Shown here: positions 52,027-61,300 of the stretch, piece after piece
Layout: the number at the start of each line of letters is the position of its first letter
Position numbering within the stretch: the stretch's first letter is position 1
DNA from: Mesorhizobium sp. WSM3626
GTDB lineage: Bacteria > Pseudomonadota > Alphaproteobacteria > Rhizobiales > Rhizobiaceae
DNA: 64,000 nucleotides
Reading direction: 5' to 3'
NCBI RefSeq assembly: GCF_000513935.1
Contig: NZ_AZUY01000010.1
Location: 25,727 to 89,726, forward strand
Position numbers and translations under genes: made by a program
Notes under the pieces: generated by a model
What the model was told of the DNA's origin: nothing
Databases searched by the model: none
What the model saw: the letters and a program-made list of their open reading frames with translations, nothing else

Positions 52027-54728
52027 CAGGCGGGCACCACCCGGAGAGCGGGCGCCTTCGATGGCAGGAGCACGGCAAAGAACGCCGGGATGGCAACGAC
52101 ATAGGCCATCGCTGCCCATTGCAGCACGGCGCTGAGCCCGAAGCTGGTGGCGACGATGGGCACGGCGGCCGAGCCGATGACCGAGAAACAGCCATTGATG
52201 CCCCAGGCCCAGACGAACAGATGCTCCTTGCCGAGCCGCGCCAGCCAGGTCATCGCGGTGGCCATCGGCATGCCCATCAGGAAGGCCGGCGGCGACACCA
52301 GCAGGAAGCAGAGCAGCAGCCGCACGGCATAGGGATAGGCGCCGATCCGGTCGAGCACGGGCGACAGATAGAACCCGTAGACCAGCAGCAGCGCACAGAT
52401 GGCCAGCAGCACAACCGGCAGCAGCGTCCTGGCGCGGTCGAAGATGCGCTCGGCGAACAGGCTGCCGAGGCCGGAGAACACCAGCATCGAGGAGATCAGC
52501 ACCGAGGCCGAAACGGTCGGGTTGGCCAGCGCCACGGTAAAGCGGCTGATCAGCCCGACCTCGACCATGATGTAGCCGAGACCGAGACAGGCGAAATACA
52601 GGATGGTGCCGAGCTTGCCGCGCGAGCGCGAGAACACGACGCGCCAGCCGAAGATAACCGGCAGCAGCACCAGCGACGCCGCCGCGATGCAGGCAATGCC
52701 GAGCGTCGCCCAGATCAGGAGATAGCCCCAGTCGTCCTGGAACAGGTCGAGCCGGTCGAGCGTGCGCGGCAGGTCGGCGACCTTCACATAGGCGGCGAAA
52801 TAGGGTTGGTCGTTGCTCAGCGCACGCGCGTCGAAGACATAATCGTTGGCGAGCTTTTCCCAGCCGCCGGTCAAAAGCGCGTGCCAGGCCATGCGCTGCA
52901 ACGCGGTCGCAGGCAGCACCTGCGGACCGGCATCGGCACGGGCATCCGCACAAGCATCGAGTGTCGGGTCGGCAGGCGCCGTCGGGTCGCAGTCAGGATT
53001 TGCAGGCGCGGTGGGGTCGGCAGGCGCTGACGCATCGGCGGGCTGGGTCAGCGTCGCGTCCTGTCCGCTGCCGAAGATCGAGGCGCGGTAATCATCGAGT
53101 ACCTTTTGCGCGCCTGAGCCGTCATAAACTATTCCTGGATAGTAGACCTCCTCCCAGGACATCGATTTGGTGTAGTCGCGCAGCGTCTTGATTTCGGCTT
53201 CCGTGAAGCCGCCGCGCTTGAACAGCACCGTCGTGGTGGAGAGATAGCTCGACACGGCGAAGATGTCGTTGGCGGCACCTTGGCGGTCGAATATTTTCGC
53301 CGCTTCGGCGACGGTCGAATAAAGCTTGAGCACCGATTTCGGCGGCTCTTCCTTGTTCCACAAGGTGATCGACAGCACGCCGCCATCGGCAAGCGCGTGC
53401 ATGTAGCTCAGCATCGCCTCACGCGTGTAGGCGTATTTCTCCGAAATGGCGAAGCCGCCGGGATTGGACAGGCCGACGCTGTCGGCGAGGCTGAGGTCGA
53501 TGACGTCGTAGCGCTCCGCCGTATTGGCGAGGAACAGGCGCCCGTCATAGTCGATCACCTTGATCCGCGGCTCGGCCAGAATATTACCGGTCACGTCCCT
53601 GAGCACGGAATCGCGAAACGCCCGCAACGTCATTGGGTTGCTTTCGGCGACGGTCACCGATCTCGAACCGGCATTGAGCGCCGCTTGGGTGGAGATGCCG
53701 CCGCCGAACTGCACGACGAATGTCTTGGGCTTCTGCTTGATGACATAGGGATAGTGCATCGGCAGATAGCGGAAATAGACCTGCTCGGCCGGCGCCAGGT
53801 TGCGCATGATGCCTTCCGGCCCGTCGCCGTCGCGATACATGCCGACATAGGTGTTGGCCGGAACCTCGGGCATGCCGAAAGCGGCATTGTCGCTCAGGCC
53901 CGGCGCGAAATGCATGTAGGAGCTGGCATAGACCTGCAAATCGCCGAACGGCGAGACGCTGCGGTAGATGCGCTTGCCGTCGGGGAAGTTGCGGGCATAG
54001 GCGACGCCCTTGTATTGCGAGACGGCGATGTCGGGTATGCCTGTGAGCCCAGGCAGCATGAGGTAGCCGGCGATCGACAGCGCCGCAACCAAGGCACCAG
54101 CGACAACACTCTTCCAGGCGCCGAACGCGACGAACCACAAGAGCGAGCCGGCGGCCCACAAAAGCAGCGGCACGACGATGATGGTTTCAGGCGCGAACAG
54201 ATACAGCGACACCAGCACGACGAGGCCGGCAAGCCCCGAGCCGGTCAGGTCGGCGAAATAGACGCGGCCGAAGGCGGTGCGGCTTTTCAGGAAGACGATG
54301 CCGAGGAAGAAGGCGCCGGCCAGGAACGGCAGGAGATAGAGCAGGAAATTGGCGAGCAGCCGCCATTTCTGCTGGGGATCGGAAACCAGGAAGATGGCGT
54401 TGAACGGCACCGTCTGGGCGACAAGGTTGGAGCCGACGGCGAGCGGGCCGATCAGCAACAGGGCCACTGTCGCCGCGCCTTGCCAGTGGCGGTCGAACCA
54501 GCCCTTGCCGGCGAAGATGACGACGCTGGACAAGGAGAAACCAAGCATGGCGAGGCTGACCACCAGCGAGCCGAAATGCGACCAGCTGCCCACGGCGAAC
54601 ACCCGCATGACGGCGATCTGCAGGGCGATGATGGCGCCGGCGATCAGCCCGACCGCGAGATAGTGCGCAAGCCGTGGCGCCTCCAGCGGGGCGATGCCTG
54701 GTCGAGAGATCGGTACGACGGCTGCCAT
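52026..54728 (-). CDS. Polytopic membrane protein with spermidine-synthase-like methyltransferase domain
   Basis: 900 residues. About six to seven N-terminal hydrophobic segments (20-240) are followed by a soluble Rossmann domain (about 340-520). Its SAM/aminopropyl site is SVTVAESNPMTLRAF, VIDYDGRLFLANTAERYDVIDLSLADS, with GGVLSITLWNKEEP close by. A low-complexity Ala/Pro/Asp/Thr linker (about 559-599) and six or more C-terminal membrane segments (660-890) complete it. SpeE-like domains fused to MFS-like membrane regions are known but uncharacterised. It lies 51 bases behind the PCMT gene. A cytoplasmic or periplasmic location of the domain cannot be decided by eye. Confidence 0.82.
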   Translation of the reverse strand: MAAVVPISRPGIAPLEAPRLAHYLAVGLIAGAIIALQIAVMRVFAVGSWSHFGSLVVSLAMLGFSLSSVVIFAGKGWFDRHWQGAATVALLLIGPLAVGSNLVAQTVPFNAIFLVSDPQQKWRLLANFLLYLLPFLAGAFFLGIVFLKSRTAFGRVYFADLTGSGLAGLVVLVSLYLFAPETIIVVPLLLWAAGSLLWFVAFGAWKSVVAGALVAALSIAGYLMLPGLTGIPDIAVSQYKGVAYARNFPDGKRIYRSVSPFGDLQVYASSYMHFAPGLSDNAAFGMPEVPANTYVGMYRDGDGPEGIMRNLAPAEQVYFRYLPMHYPYVIKQKPKTFVVQFGGGISTQAALNAGSRSVTVAESNPMTLRAFRDSVLRDVTGNILAEPRIKVIDYDGRLFLANTAERYDVIDLSLADSVGLSNPGGFAISEKYAYTREAMLSYMHALADGGVLSITLWNKEEPPKSVLKLYSTVAEAAKIFDRQGAANDIFAVSSYLSTTTVLFKRGGFTEAEIKTLRDYTKSMSWEEVYYPGIVYDGSGAQKVLDDYRASIFGSGQDATLTQPADASAPADPTAPANPDCDPTAPADPTLDACADARADAGPQVLPATALQRMAWHALLTGGWEKLANDYVFDARALSNDQPYFAAYVKVADLPRTLDRLDLFQDDWGYLLIWATLGIACIAAASLVLLPVIFGWRVVFSRSRGKLGTILYFACLGLGYIMVEVGLISRFTVALANPTVSASVLISSMLVFSGLGSLFAERIFDRARTLLPVVLLAICALLLVYGFYLSPVLDRIGAYPYAVRLLLCFLLVSPPAFLMGMPMATAMTWLARLGKEHLFVWAWGINGCFSVIGSAAVPIVATSFGLSAVLQWAAMAYVVAIPAFFAVLLPSKAPALRVVPA
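52933..53055. repeat. Degenerate coding minisatellite in the SpeE-like gene
   Basis: A GTCGGGTCGGCAGGCGC-type unit recurs about three times, with an interrupted copy (GTCGCAGTCAGGATTTGCAGGCGC). It encodes the Ala-Pro-Asp-Thr-rich linker between the methyltransferase-like domain and the second membrane block. Confidence 0.7.
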
Positions 54729-54779
54729 GCAGGCCCCTTGGTGCGAAATTCAGCAAGGCCGGTGCCGCCGCGCGGCAAC

Positions 54780-55649
54780 TCAGCCGTTATGCGTACCGAC
54801 GATCTGGTTTCCTTCCAGCTTGGTGAAGGGCACGAAGGGCACCACCTTGCCGTTGTAGATGTCCGAGCGGACGATGTTGAACGTGCCGTCGGCAAGCTGC
54901 TGCTTGATCACCTTGAGCACATGCTGGGCGCCCGGCGGACCGACCGGAATGACCATCACGCCGTTGGGCTTGAGCTGCTGCAGGAGAGACGGCGGGATGT
55001 GGTCGATGCCACAGGTGACGATGATCTTGTCGAACGGGCCGACGCTCTCCCAGCCATAATAGCCATCGGCATTGCGGCTGGTGACCGAGCCGAACTCGCT
55101 GTAGCCGCGCTCGATCAGCCCGTCATAGGTGCGGCGGGTGCGCTGCGCCAGAGGATTGATGATCTCGATCGTGTGCACCTTGTCGGTGAGGTTGGCGAGG
55201 TAGGCCGACTGGTAGCCCGAGCCGGTGCCGATCTCGAGCACGGCTTCGCCGAACTGCACGTCGATGGACGTCGTCATGCGCCCGACCAGATGCGGGCCTG
55301 AAATCGTCACGCCATAACCGATGTCGAGGAAGGCATGATCATAGGCGCGGCCTATATTCTGCGGCAGCACGAACTCCTCGCGCGGCGTCAGCAGGAAGGC
55401 GCGCTTGTTGCGGTCGTCCAGCACGTCCTTGTTGTAGACCATGATCTGGAAGCGATCGAACCGCTCCGCCAGCAACTTCGGATCCTCGCCGCGATTGGCC
55501 ACCATCCAGTCGATGAATGATTTCTTGTCCTTGAACGGCACCTCCGCATTGCGATCATAGGCAACCGGCACGGCGGCCTTGACGGCGGCCGGAAGAATGG
55601 AAAACGCCGCAGCTCCCGCCGACAGCGCCAAGAAGTCTCGACGCTTCAT
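54780..55649 (-). CDS. Tat-exported protein-L-isoaspartate O-methyltransferase-like protein
   Basis: 289 residues. The N-terminus MKRRDFLALSAGAAAFSILPAAVKA is a textbook twin-arginine signal. The rest is a PCMT domain: RAYDHAFLDIGYGVTISGPHLV, SAM motif I VLEIGTGSGYQSAYLA, motif II region, and LKPNGVMVIPVGPPGAQHV. Typical PCMTs are cytoplasmic and repair isoaspartyl residues using SAM, which is not expected in the periplasm. ATG 55649 has TTGGAGG upstream. First gene of an operon with the SpeE-like membrane protein and the hydrolase. Confidence 0.88.
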   Translation of the reverse strand: MKRRDFLALSAGAAAFSILPAAVKAAVPVAYDRNAEVPFKDKKSFIDWMVANRGEDPKLLAERFDRFQIMVYNKDVLDDRNKRAFLLTPREEFVLPQNIGRAYDHAFLDIGYGVTISGPHLVGRMTTSIDVQFGEAVLEIGTGSGYQSAYLANLTDKVHTIEIINPLAQRTRRTYDGLIERGYSEFGSVTSRNADGYYGWESVGPFDKIIVTCGIDHIPPSLLQQLKPNGVMVIPVGPPGAQHVLKVIKQQLADGTFNIVRSDIYNGKVVPFVPFTKLEGNQIVGTHNG

Positions 55650-56176
55650 GGAAAAGCCTCCAAAAGTGGCCTTTGCCACCTAAAACCAAGCACTTGAACG
55701 GATTGCACTGCCTCCCAAAACGAGTCAATCGGCCGCCGGGAGGCGATCCTTCAGGCCGCAGAATTGTGGCAGGACGGCAACAGTATTTGCAGGCAGCCGA
55801 TGGCGTAGCAGCGGCGCGGCCGACGCATGTCGGCGTGCCTCATTGCCGCGGGAATCGCCCCGAACCACCTTTTGCGAAGATTAGCGAAGGCTGTTTTGCT
55901 TGACTCAGCAGGCAAAAACAGGCAGCACAACAGCCTTGGAAGGGCTGCAATACCGCGTGCATGGTCGTGGACGAGCCTTTTTTCGGCACAAAGTCCACGT
56001 CTCTCCATTGGTTTTGAGAGGGATTGGTTAACCAACTTTGTCCATATTTTGAAGCAATCGGCAACTAACGACAGGCGCGGCAAACGCGTCGGGGACCACC
56101 TGGGATCACTCACAGAATGGTCGTCGCGGCTATCACAGCCGCGGACGTGGGAGCCGCTTGGAGCAAGATTGGTTGC
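55650..56176. other. Intergenic region between divergent PCMT and DUF2778 genes
   Basis: 527 bases, more AT-rich near 55980-56080. It holds a perfect inverted repeat AAGGCTGTT (55887-55895) / AACAGCCTT (55929-55937) and a perfect 12-bp palindrome TTGGTTAACCAA (56025-56036). These may be operators for one or both divergent genes. No gene supported. Confidence 0.5.
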
Positions 56177-57775
56177 ATGGCGTTCTTGAGTCGTAAAATT
56201 GTCGGGGACAGGCGTTGGAGCGGCGAGACCGCTTTCGAAGCGCCACGTGCCTCATCCTTCACCCCTGAACGGGTTGTCCGCTGGGTCGCGGTGCCGGGCG
56301 TCAGCGCTGCCGTCGGCCTATGGCTGATCGGCACCATGGCCGGCCTCAGCTCCGTCGGCGCCTCGCTCTCGACGGCGTCGATCGGCCTGCCGCAGACGCT
56401 GTCCATGCCGGGCACGCTCGCTCTCGCCGATCCGTTGAAACAGCGTTTCCTCAGCTCTTCGGCGCCCTTCGTGACAGCCAATGCCCATGGCGGCGCGCAA
56501 GCGCTGCACGACCACGCCGTACAGTGCGGCGCCAGCTGCTTCAAGCTGGCGGCGATAACCTCCAAGGCAGAGAAATCCGGGCGCCTGGTGGCGCAGGCCA
56601 AGCCAACGCCGGCGAAATCAAAATCGCAGCAGCGCTTCGAACTGATGGAAGCGTCGCTGTCGCCGACAAAGCTCGCTGCTGTCTTCGCCGGCGCGGGAAA
56701 GCCGGCGGCCACGGCCAGCACCCGTTCCATGATTTCCAGCACCGCCCCGCAGATCACAGAGGCGTCCCTCGTGCCGTCCGTACAGGTCATGGCCAGCCTG
56801 TCCAACGACATGCCGGCTCCGGCGGCGGAACGTTTCGCCCGCGCCGATACGGGTTCCGTCGTGCAGACCGCGCCGGCGCCGATGGGCTTTGCCCAATCGG
56901 AAACGCCCGACAACGCGCAGCTGGCGCTTGCCCTGGTCGAGTCGATGCCTGTCGAGGACGAAGCCTTCGCCTCGCCGCTGCCGATGACCGAATCCTCGCC
57001 CGACGTCGCGGTTGCGCCGGTCGAGACCCAGCAGCAACAGCCCGGCGACGCCGCCTCGCTGCCGGATGCGCTCACCGATGACGTGCCGCTGCCGACCCGC
57101 CGCCCGCAATATGACGCGCCGCAGCAGCCCAGGGTGGTGGAAGAGGACAAGCCGGCCGCACAGCCCAAGACTTTGGAGCAGAAGCCGGCGCCCCAGCCGA
57201 AGCCCGTCCAGCAAGCCAGGCAGCCGGCCCGGCAAGGCCGTACCCGCGATGGTGGCGACGTGCTGGCCTATGCCAAGCCGGACGTTCCCGCCGGCGGCCT
57301 CGGCCAGGCGTTCAAGAACCTGTTCGGCGGCCCGCGCGGCGGCAGTGGTGCAGGCAACGGCGTCGCCGTCTACGACATCAGCGCCGGCACCGTCTACATG
57401 CCTGACGGCTCGAGGCTCGAGGCGCATTCGGGCAAAGGCGCCATGGCGGACCAGCCGCGCTATGCCGACCAGAAGAACCGCGGACCGACACCGCCCAACA
57501 CCTACAATCTGTCGCTGCGCGAGTCGCGCTTTCACGGTGTGGAGGCCTTGCGCCTAACACCGGTCGATGGCCGCAACAAATACAATCGCGACGGCCTGCT
57601 GGCCCATACCTACCTGCTTCGGGGCCGCTACGCCCAGTCGAGCGGTTGCGTCGCCTTCAAGGACTATGCGCGCTTCCTCGCCGCCTTCAAGAAGGGCAAG
57701 GTCACCCGGCTCGTCGTGGTGCCGCGCCTGAATGGATCGGCGACGCGCGTGGCGTCAAACGGAAGCGGCGCCTGA
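56177..57775 (+). CDS. Large membrane-anchored DUF2778 (L,D-transpeptidase-like) protein
   Basis: 532 residues. One membrane helix (about 35-58) is followed by a ~310-residue Ala/Pro/Gln/Ser-rich linker in the periplasm and a C-terminal DUF2778 domain (about 385-515): VAVYDISAGTVYMPDGSRLEAHSGKG, GPTPPNTYNLSLRES and the HxxxSSGC-like site His477...Cys491 (SSGCVAFKDY). DUF2778 includes the Tlde1 group of peptidoglycan-acting L,D-transpeptidase-like toxins; here the anchor and long linker suggest a house-keeping wall enzyme. Start uncertain: ATG 56117 would add 20 residues. Confidence 0.8.
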   Translation: MAFLSRKIVGDRRWSGETAFEAPRASSFTPERVVRWVAVPGVSAAVGLWLIGTMAGLSSVGASLSTASIGLPQTLSMPGTLALADPLKQRFLSSSAPFVTANAHGGAQALHDHAVQCGASCFKLAAITSKAEKSGRLVAQAKPTPAKSKSQQRFELMEASLSPTKLAAVFAGAGKPAATASTRSMISSTAPQITEASLVPSVQVMASLSNDMPAPAAERFARADTGSVVQTAPAPMGFAQSETPDNAQLALALVESMPVEDEAFASPLPMTESSPDVAVAPVETQQQQPGDAASLPDALTDDVPLPTRRPQYDAPQQPRVVEEDKPAAQPKTLEQKPAPQPKPVQQARQPARQGRTRDGGDVLAYAKPDVPAGGLGQAFKNLFGGPRGGSGAGNGVAVYDISAGTVYMPDGSRLEAHSGKGAMADQPRYADQKNRGPTPPNTYNLSLRESRFHGVEALRLTPVDGRNKYNRDGLLAHTYLLRGRYAQSSGCVAFKDYARFLAAFKKGKVTRLVVVPRLNGSATRVASNGSGA

Positions 57776-57809
57776 CCTCTGCGAGCAGGAAGTGCGCGAT
57801 ACCTGCCCA

Positions 57810-57833
57810 CTCCTGACAGCCTGCTGTCAGGAG
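57810..57833. terminator. Hairpin after the DUF2778 gene
   Basis: CTCCTGACAG and CTGTCAGGAG form a perfect 10-bp stem around CCTG, 35 bases past the stop. There is no T-run, so it may be a processing or Rho-assisted site rather than a classical terminator. Confidence 0.5.
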
Positions 57834-57903
57834 CCGCAGCCGGCGGCGCGCCTGCCTTCATCGTGCTCTTTCCATTTTCGCCAAGACCTCCCATATTCGG
57901 GAC

Positions 57904-60900
57904 ATGGCCAAATCCCCCGATAAAAAAACGCCGCCGACGGCGAATGAAGACCGCGCCGCGCCGAAGCGGCGCAGCCCGCTGACCGATTTCCTCGACGCCT
58001 CGGAGCCGCTGCACAAGAGCGGCTTCGCCGAGATGCCGCAGGCAGAACTGTCGGGCACGCCGCTGACCGGTTCGATCGCGGATTGGGCCGAGCAGATCGA
58101 GCAGGAGGCTGAACGGGAAGGACGCACCACGGGCAAAGGCGGCGGCGCCAAGTCGCCGAAGAAGATACCCGAGCGCTCCGCCGCGCCGGGCCGCACCGCG
58201 CGCGGCACCTCGATGGGCGGCGCCGCGTCGGCCCGCGAACGCACGGCAGCCGGCCTTAATCCGGTCGCCGGCCTCGACATCTCGCTGGAAGAAGCCGAGA
58301 CGATGTCGTCCAGTGGCGTCACCGCCACGGTGGCCGCGCTCTCGGCGCTGATCGAATCCGGCAATCCGCTGCACAAGGACGGCGTGCTGTGGACACCGCA
58401 CCGCCCTGCCCGGCCGGAGAAATCCGAAGGCGGCATCGCCATCAAGATGGTGTCGGACTTCGAACCGGCGGGCGACCAGCCGACCGCCATCAAGGACTTG
58501 GTCGAGGGCGTCGACAACAACGACCGCACCCAGGTGCTGCTCGGCGTCACCGGCTCCGGAAAAACCTTCACCATGGCCAAGGTGATCGAGGAGACGCAGC
58601 GGCCCGCTTTGATCCTGGCGCCCAACAAGACGCTGGCGGCGCAGCTCTATTCCGAGTTCAAGAAATTCTTCCCCGACAACGCGGTGGAATATTTCGTCTC
58701 CTATTACGATTATTACCAGCCGGAAGCCTATGTTCCGCGCACCGACACCTTCATCGAGAAGGAGTCCTCTATCAACGAGCAGATCGACCGCATGCGCCAT
58801 TCGGCGACGCGCTCGCTGCTCGAGCGCGACGACGTCATCATCGTCGCCTCAGTGTCCTGCATCTACGGTATCGGCTCGGTCGAGACCTACACGGCGATGA
58901 CCTTCCAGATGCAGATCGGCGACCGGCTCGACCAGCGCGCCCTGCTCGCCGACCTCGTCGCGCAGCAGTACAAGCGCCAGGACATCAATTTCGTGCGCGG
59001 CTCATTTCGCGTGCGTGGCGACACGATCGAAATCTTCCCGGCCCACCTGGAAGATCGCGCCTGGCGCATTTCGATGTTCGGCGACGAGATCGAGGCGATC
59101 ACCGAGTTCGACCCGCTGACCGGCCAGAAGACGGGCGAGTTGAAGAGCGTCAAGATCTACGCCAACTCACACTATGTGACGCCGCGCCCGACGCTGAACC
59201 AGGCAATCAAGTCGATCAAGGAAGAGCTCAAGCACCGCTTGGTCGAGCTCGAGCGCGCCGGCCGCCTGCTGGAGGCACAGCGGCTGGAACAACGCTGCCG
59301 CTTCGACCTCGAAATGCTGGAAGCCACCGGCTCCTGCGCCGGCATCGAGAACTATTCGCGCTACCTCACCGGCCGCCAGCCCGGCGATCCGCCGCCGACC
59401 TTGTTCGAGTACATTCCCGACAATGCGCTGGTCTTCATCGACGAAAGCCACGTCACCGTGCCACAGATCGGCGGCATGTATCGCGGCGACTTCAGGCGAA
59501 AGGCGACGCTGGCCGAATATGGCTTCCGCCTGCCCTCCTGTATGGACAACCGGCCGCTTCGCTTCGAGGAATGGGACGCCATGCGGCCGCTCTCGGTCGC
59601 CGTTTCGGCGACGCCCGGCGGCTGGGAGATGGAACAGGCCGGCGGCGTCTTTGCCGAGCAGGTCATCCGCCCGACCGGGCTGATCGATCCGCCGGTCGAG
59701 GTGCGCCCGGCCAAGAGCCAGGTCGACGACGTCGTCGGCGAAATCCGCGAGACGACCGCCGCCGGCTACCGCACGCTGGTCACCGTGCTGACCAAGCGCA
59801 TGGCCGAGGATCTGACCGAGTACCTGCACGAGCAGGGCGTGCGCGTTCGCTACATGCACTCCGACATCGACACGCTGGAACGCATCGAGATCCTGCGCGA
59901 TTTGCGGCTTGGCGCCTTCGACGTGCTGGTCGGCATCAACCTTTTGCGCGAAGGCCTCGACATTCCCGAATGCGGCTTCGTCGCCATTCTCGATGCCGAC
60001 AAGGAAGGTTTTCTGCGTTCGGAAACCTCGCTGATCCAGACCATCGGCCGCGCCGCCCGCAACGTCGACGGCAAGGTCATCCTCTACGCCGACCAGGTCA
60101 CCGGCTCGATGGAACGGGCGATGGCCGAGACCAATCGCCGCCGCGAAAAGCAGATGGAATGGAACGCCGCCAACGGCATCACGCCGGAATCGGTCAAGTC
60201 GCGCATTTCCGACATTCTGGATTCGGTCTACGAGAAGGACCACGTCCGCGCCGACATTTCACAGTTCACCGACGGTGCCGGCGCCATGATGGGCAACAAT
60301 TTCAAGGCCCATCTCGACGCGCTGGACAAACAGATGCGCGACGCCGCCGCCAATCTCGACTTCGAGAAGGCAGCCCGCATCCGCGACGAGATCAAGCGGT
60401 TGCGCGAGATGGAACTGTCGATCTCCGACGACCCGCTGGCGCGCGAGGTGGAAGGCCAAAGTCCGGCCTCGGGCCGCGAAAAGGGCAAGCACAACAAGGG
60501 CGTGGCCAAGCATCGGACGTTGGAGGAACAGGAGCGGTTCCGCAAGCTCGACCAGGCACGCGCCGCCGAAGAGGCGGCCAAGGCCGCCAGGCCCAACCTC
60601 TTCCGCAAGCCCGATCTCGACGAGATGGGCGCCGACGGCGCCGTGCCGGTGAAGAAGCCGCTGTTCGCCAAGCCCTCGCTCGACGATATGGGGCCTGGTA
60701 CCGACATGCCGACGCCGTCAGGGGCGGTGTCGCGCTCGCTGTTCAAAAAGCAGTCGGCCGGAGAGGCGCACGGCTCCGATTTCGGCATCCCGGGCGACGC
60801 CGCCAAACCGTTGTTCAAGAAGAATTCTCTGGATGAGATGACGGTGCGCCGTACCGAGAAACCGGTAGAGGGAAAAGTGCCGGCGAAGCCACAGCCAATC

Positions 60901-61071
60901 TCCCCCCTCGTGGGGGAGATGTCCGGCAGGACAGAGGGGGGCGCGAAAGATCGCGGCGATACCGACAAGCCAATCATCCGCCAACGCTCTGGCATCGGCT
61001 CCTACGAGGACCCAGGCGACGCCCGCCGCGAAAAGCGCCGGCCGGGGAAGACAGGCAGGCCGGGAAAGTAG
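57904..61071 (+). CDS. uvrB: Excinuclease ABC subunit B with long N- and C-terminal extensions
   Basis: 1055 residues against about 670 for standard UvrB, the damage-verifying helicase of nucleotide excision repair. A ~175-residue low-complexity N-terminal extension precedes the core. The core has Walker A GVTGSGKT (214-221), the damage-gripping beta-hairpin [10 protein letters not shown], motif II DESH, motif [11 protein letters not shown] and the C-terminal UVR motif (about 803-838). Beyond it, ~210 residues carry four copies of a (R/K)PLFxKxSLDEM-like motif (60589-60852) and an in-frame palindromic repeat (60898-60947). N-terminal extensions are known in alphaproteobacterial UvrB; the repeats are notable. 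Confidence 0.96.
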   Translation: MAKSPDKKTPPTANEDRAAPKRRSPLTDFLDASEPLHKSGFAEMPQAELSGTPLTGSIADWAEQIEQEAEREGRTTGKGGGAKSPKKIPERSAAPGRTARGTSMGGAASARERTAAGLNPVAGLDISLEEAETMSSSGVTATVAALSALIESGNPLHKDGVLWTPHRPARPEKSEGGIAIKMVSDFEPAGDQPTAIKDLVEGVDNNDRTQVLLGVTGSGKTFTMAKVIEETQRPALILAPNKTLAAQLYSEFKKFFPDNAVEYFVSYYDYYQPEAYVPRTDTFIEKESSINEQIDRMRHSATRSLLERDDVIIVASVSCIYGIGSVETYTAMTFQMQIGDRLDQRALLADLVAQQYKRQDINFVRGSFRVRGDTIEIFPAHLEDRAWRISMFGDEIEAITEFDPLTGQKTGELKSVKIYANSHYVTPRPTLNQAIKSIKEELKHRLVELERAGRLLEAQRLEQRCRFDLEMLEATGSCAGIENYSRYLTGRQPGDPPPTLFEYIPDNALVFIDESHVTVPQIGGMYRGDFRRKATLAEYGFRLPSCMDNRPLRFEEWDAMRPLSVAVSATPGGWEMEQAGGVFAEQVIRPTGLIDPPVEVRPAKSQVDDVVGEIRETTAAGYRTLVTVLTKRMAEDLTEYLHEQGVRVRYMHSDIDTLERIEILRDLRLGAFDVLVGINLLREGLDIPECGFVAILDADKEGFLRSETSLIQTIGRAARNVDGKVILYADQVTGSMERAMAETNRRREKQMEWNAANGITPESVKSRISDILDSVYEKDHVRADISQFTDGAGAMMGNNFKAHLDALDKQMRDAAANLDFEKAARIRDEIKRLREMELSISDDPLAREVEGQSPASGREKGKHNKGVAKHRTLEEQERFRKLDQARAAEEAAKAARPNLFRKPDLDEMGADGAVPVKKPLFAKPSLDDMGPGTDMPTPSGAVSRSLFKKQSAGEAHGSDFGIPGDAAKPLFKKNSLDEMTVRRTEKPVEGKVPAKPQPISPLVGEMSGRTEGGAKDRGDTDKPIIRQRSGIGSYEDPGDARREKRRPGKTGRPGK
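60898..60947. repeat. Palindromic repeat inserted in frame in uvrB
   Basis: ATCTCCCCC (60898-60906) and GGGGGAGAT (60912-60920) form a perfect 9-bp palindrome, followed by GTCC/GGAC and AGAGGGGGGCGC. I recognise this sequence type as a dispersed intergenic repeat in Mesorhizobium-like genomes; here it is translated ([16 protein letters not shown]). Confidence 0.7.
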
Positions 61072-61072
61072 A

Positions 61073-61167
61073 GCGCTCTTCCCTTCTCCCCTTGTGGGGC
61101 CCGAAGGGCGGGCGAGGCCCGTGACTCGCCCGCCCTTCGGGCCCCACAAGGGGAGAAGGAAAAGCGC
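61073..61167. repeat. Very long perfect hairpin behind uvrB
   Basis: Arms of 35 bases (61082-61116 and 61125-61159) are perfectly complementary around an eight-base loop, and weaker pairing extends to 61073 and 61167. It begins two bases after the uvrB stop. It may act as terminator or mRNA stabiliser, but its size and CTCCCCTTGTGGGG core mark it as a member of the palindromic repeat families of the genome. Confidence 0.85.
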
Positions 61168-61300
61168 GCCGGCGCCGCACCTTAACATCCTGCTTGTCAA
61201 AGTCGGAACAGCCTCTGGACTATGCGCTCGCGCTTGCCGCCAAGTGGCGGAAACGATACGCACGGCTGCAATTCTGCCTCTGAGCGCACGTAACTTCCCC

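Noticed and set aside
51966..55301. Long plus-strand frames (354 and 673 codons) opposite the SpeE-like and PCMT genes
   Set aside because: Antisense shadows; the minus-strand products have signal peptides, membrane helices and SAM motifs.
59167..60243. 358-codon minus-strand frame opposite uvrB
   Set aside because: Shadow of the strongly conserved UvrB core.
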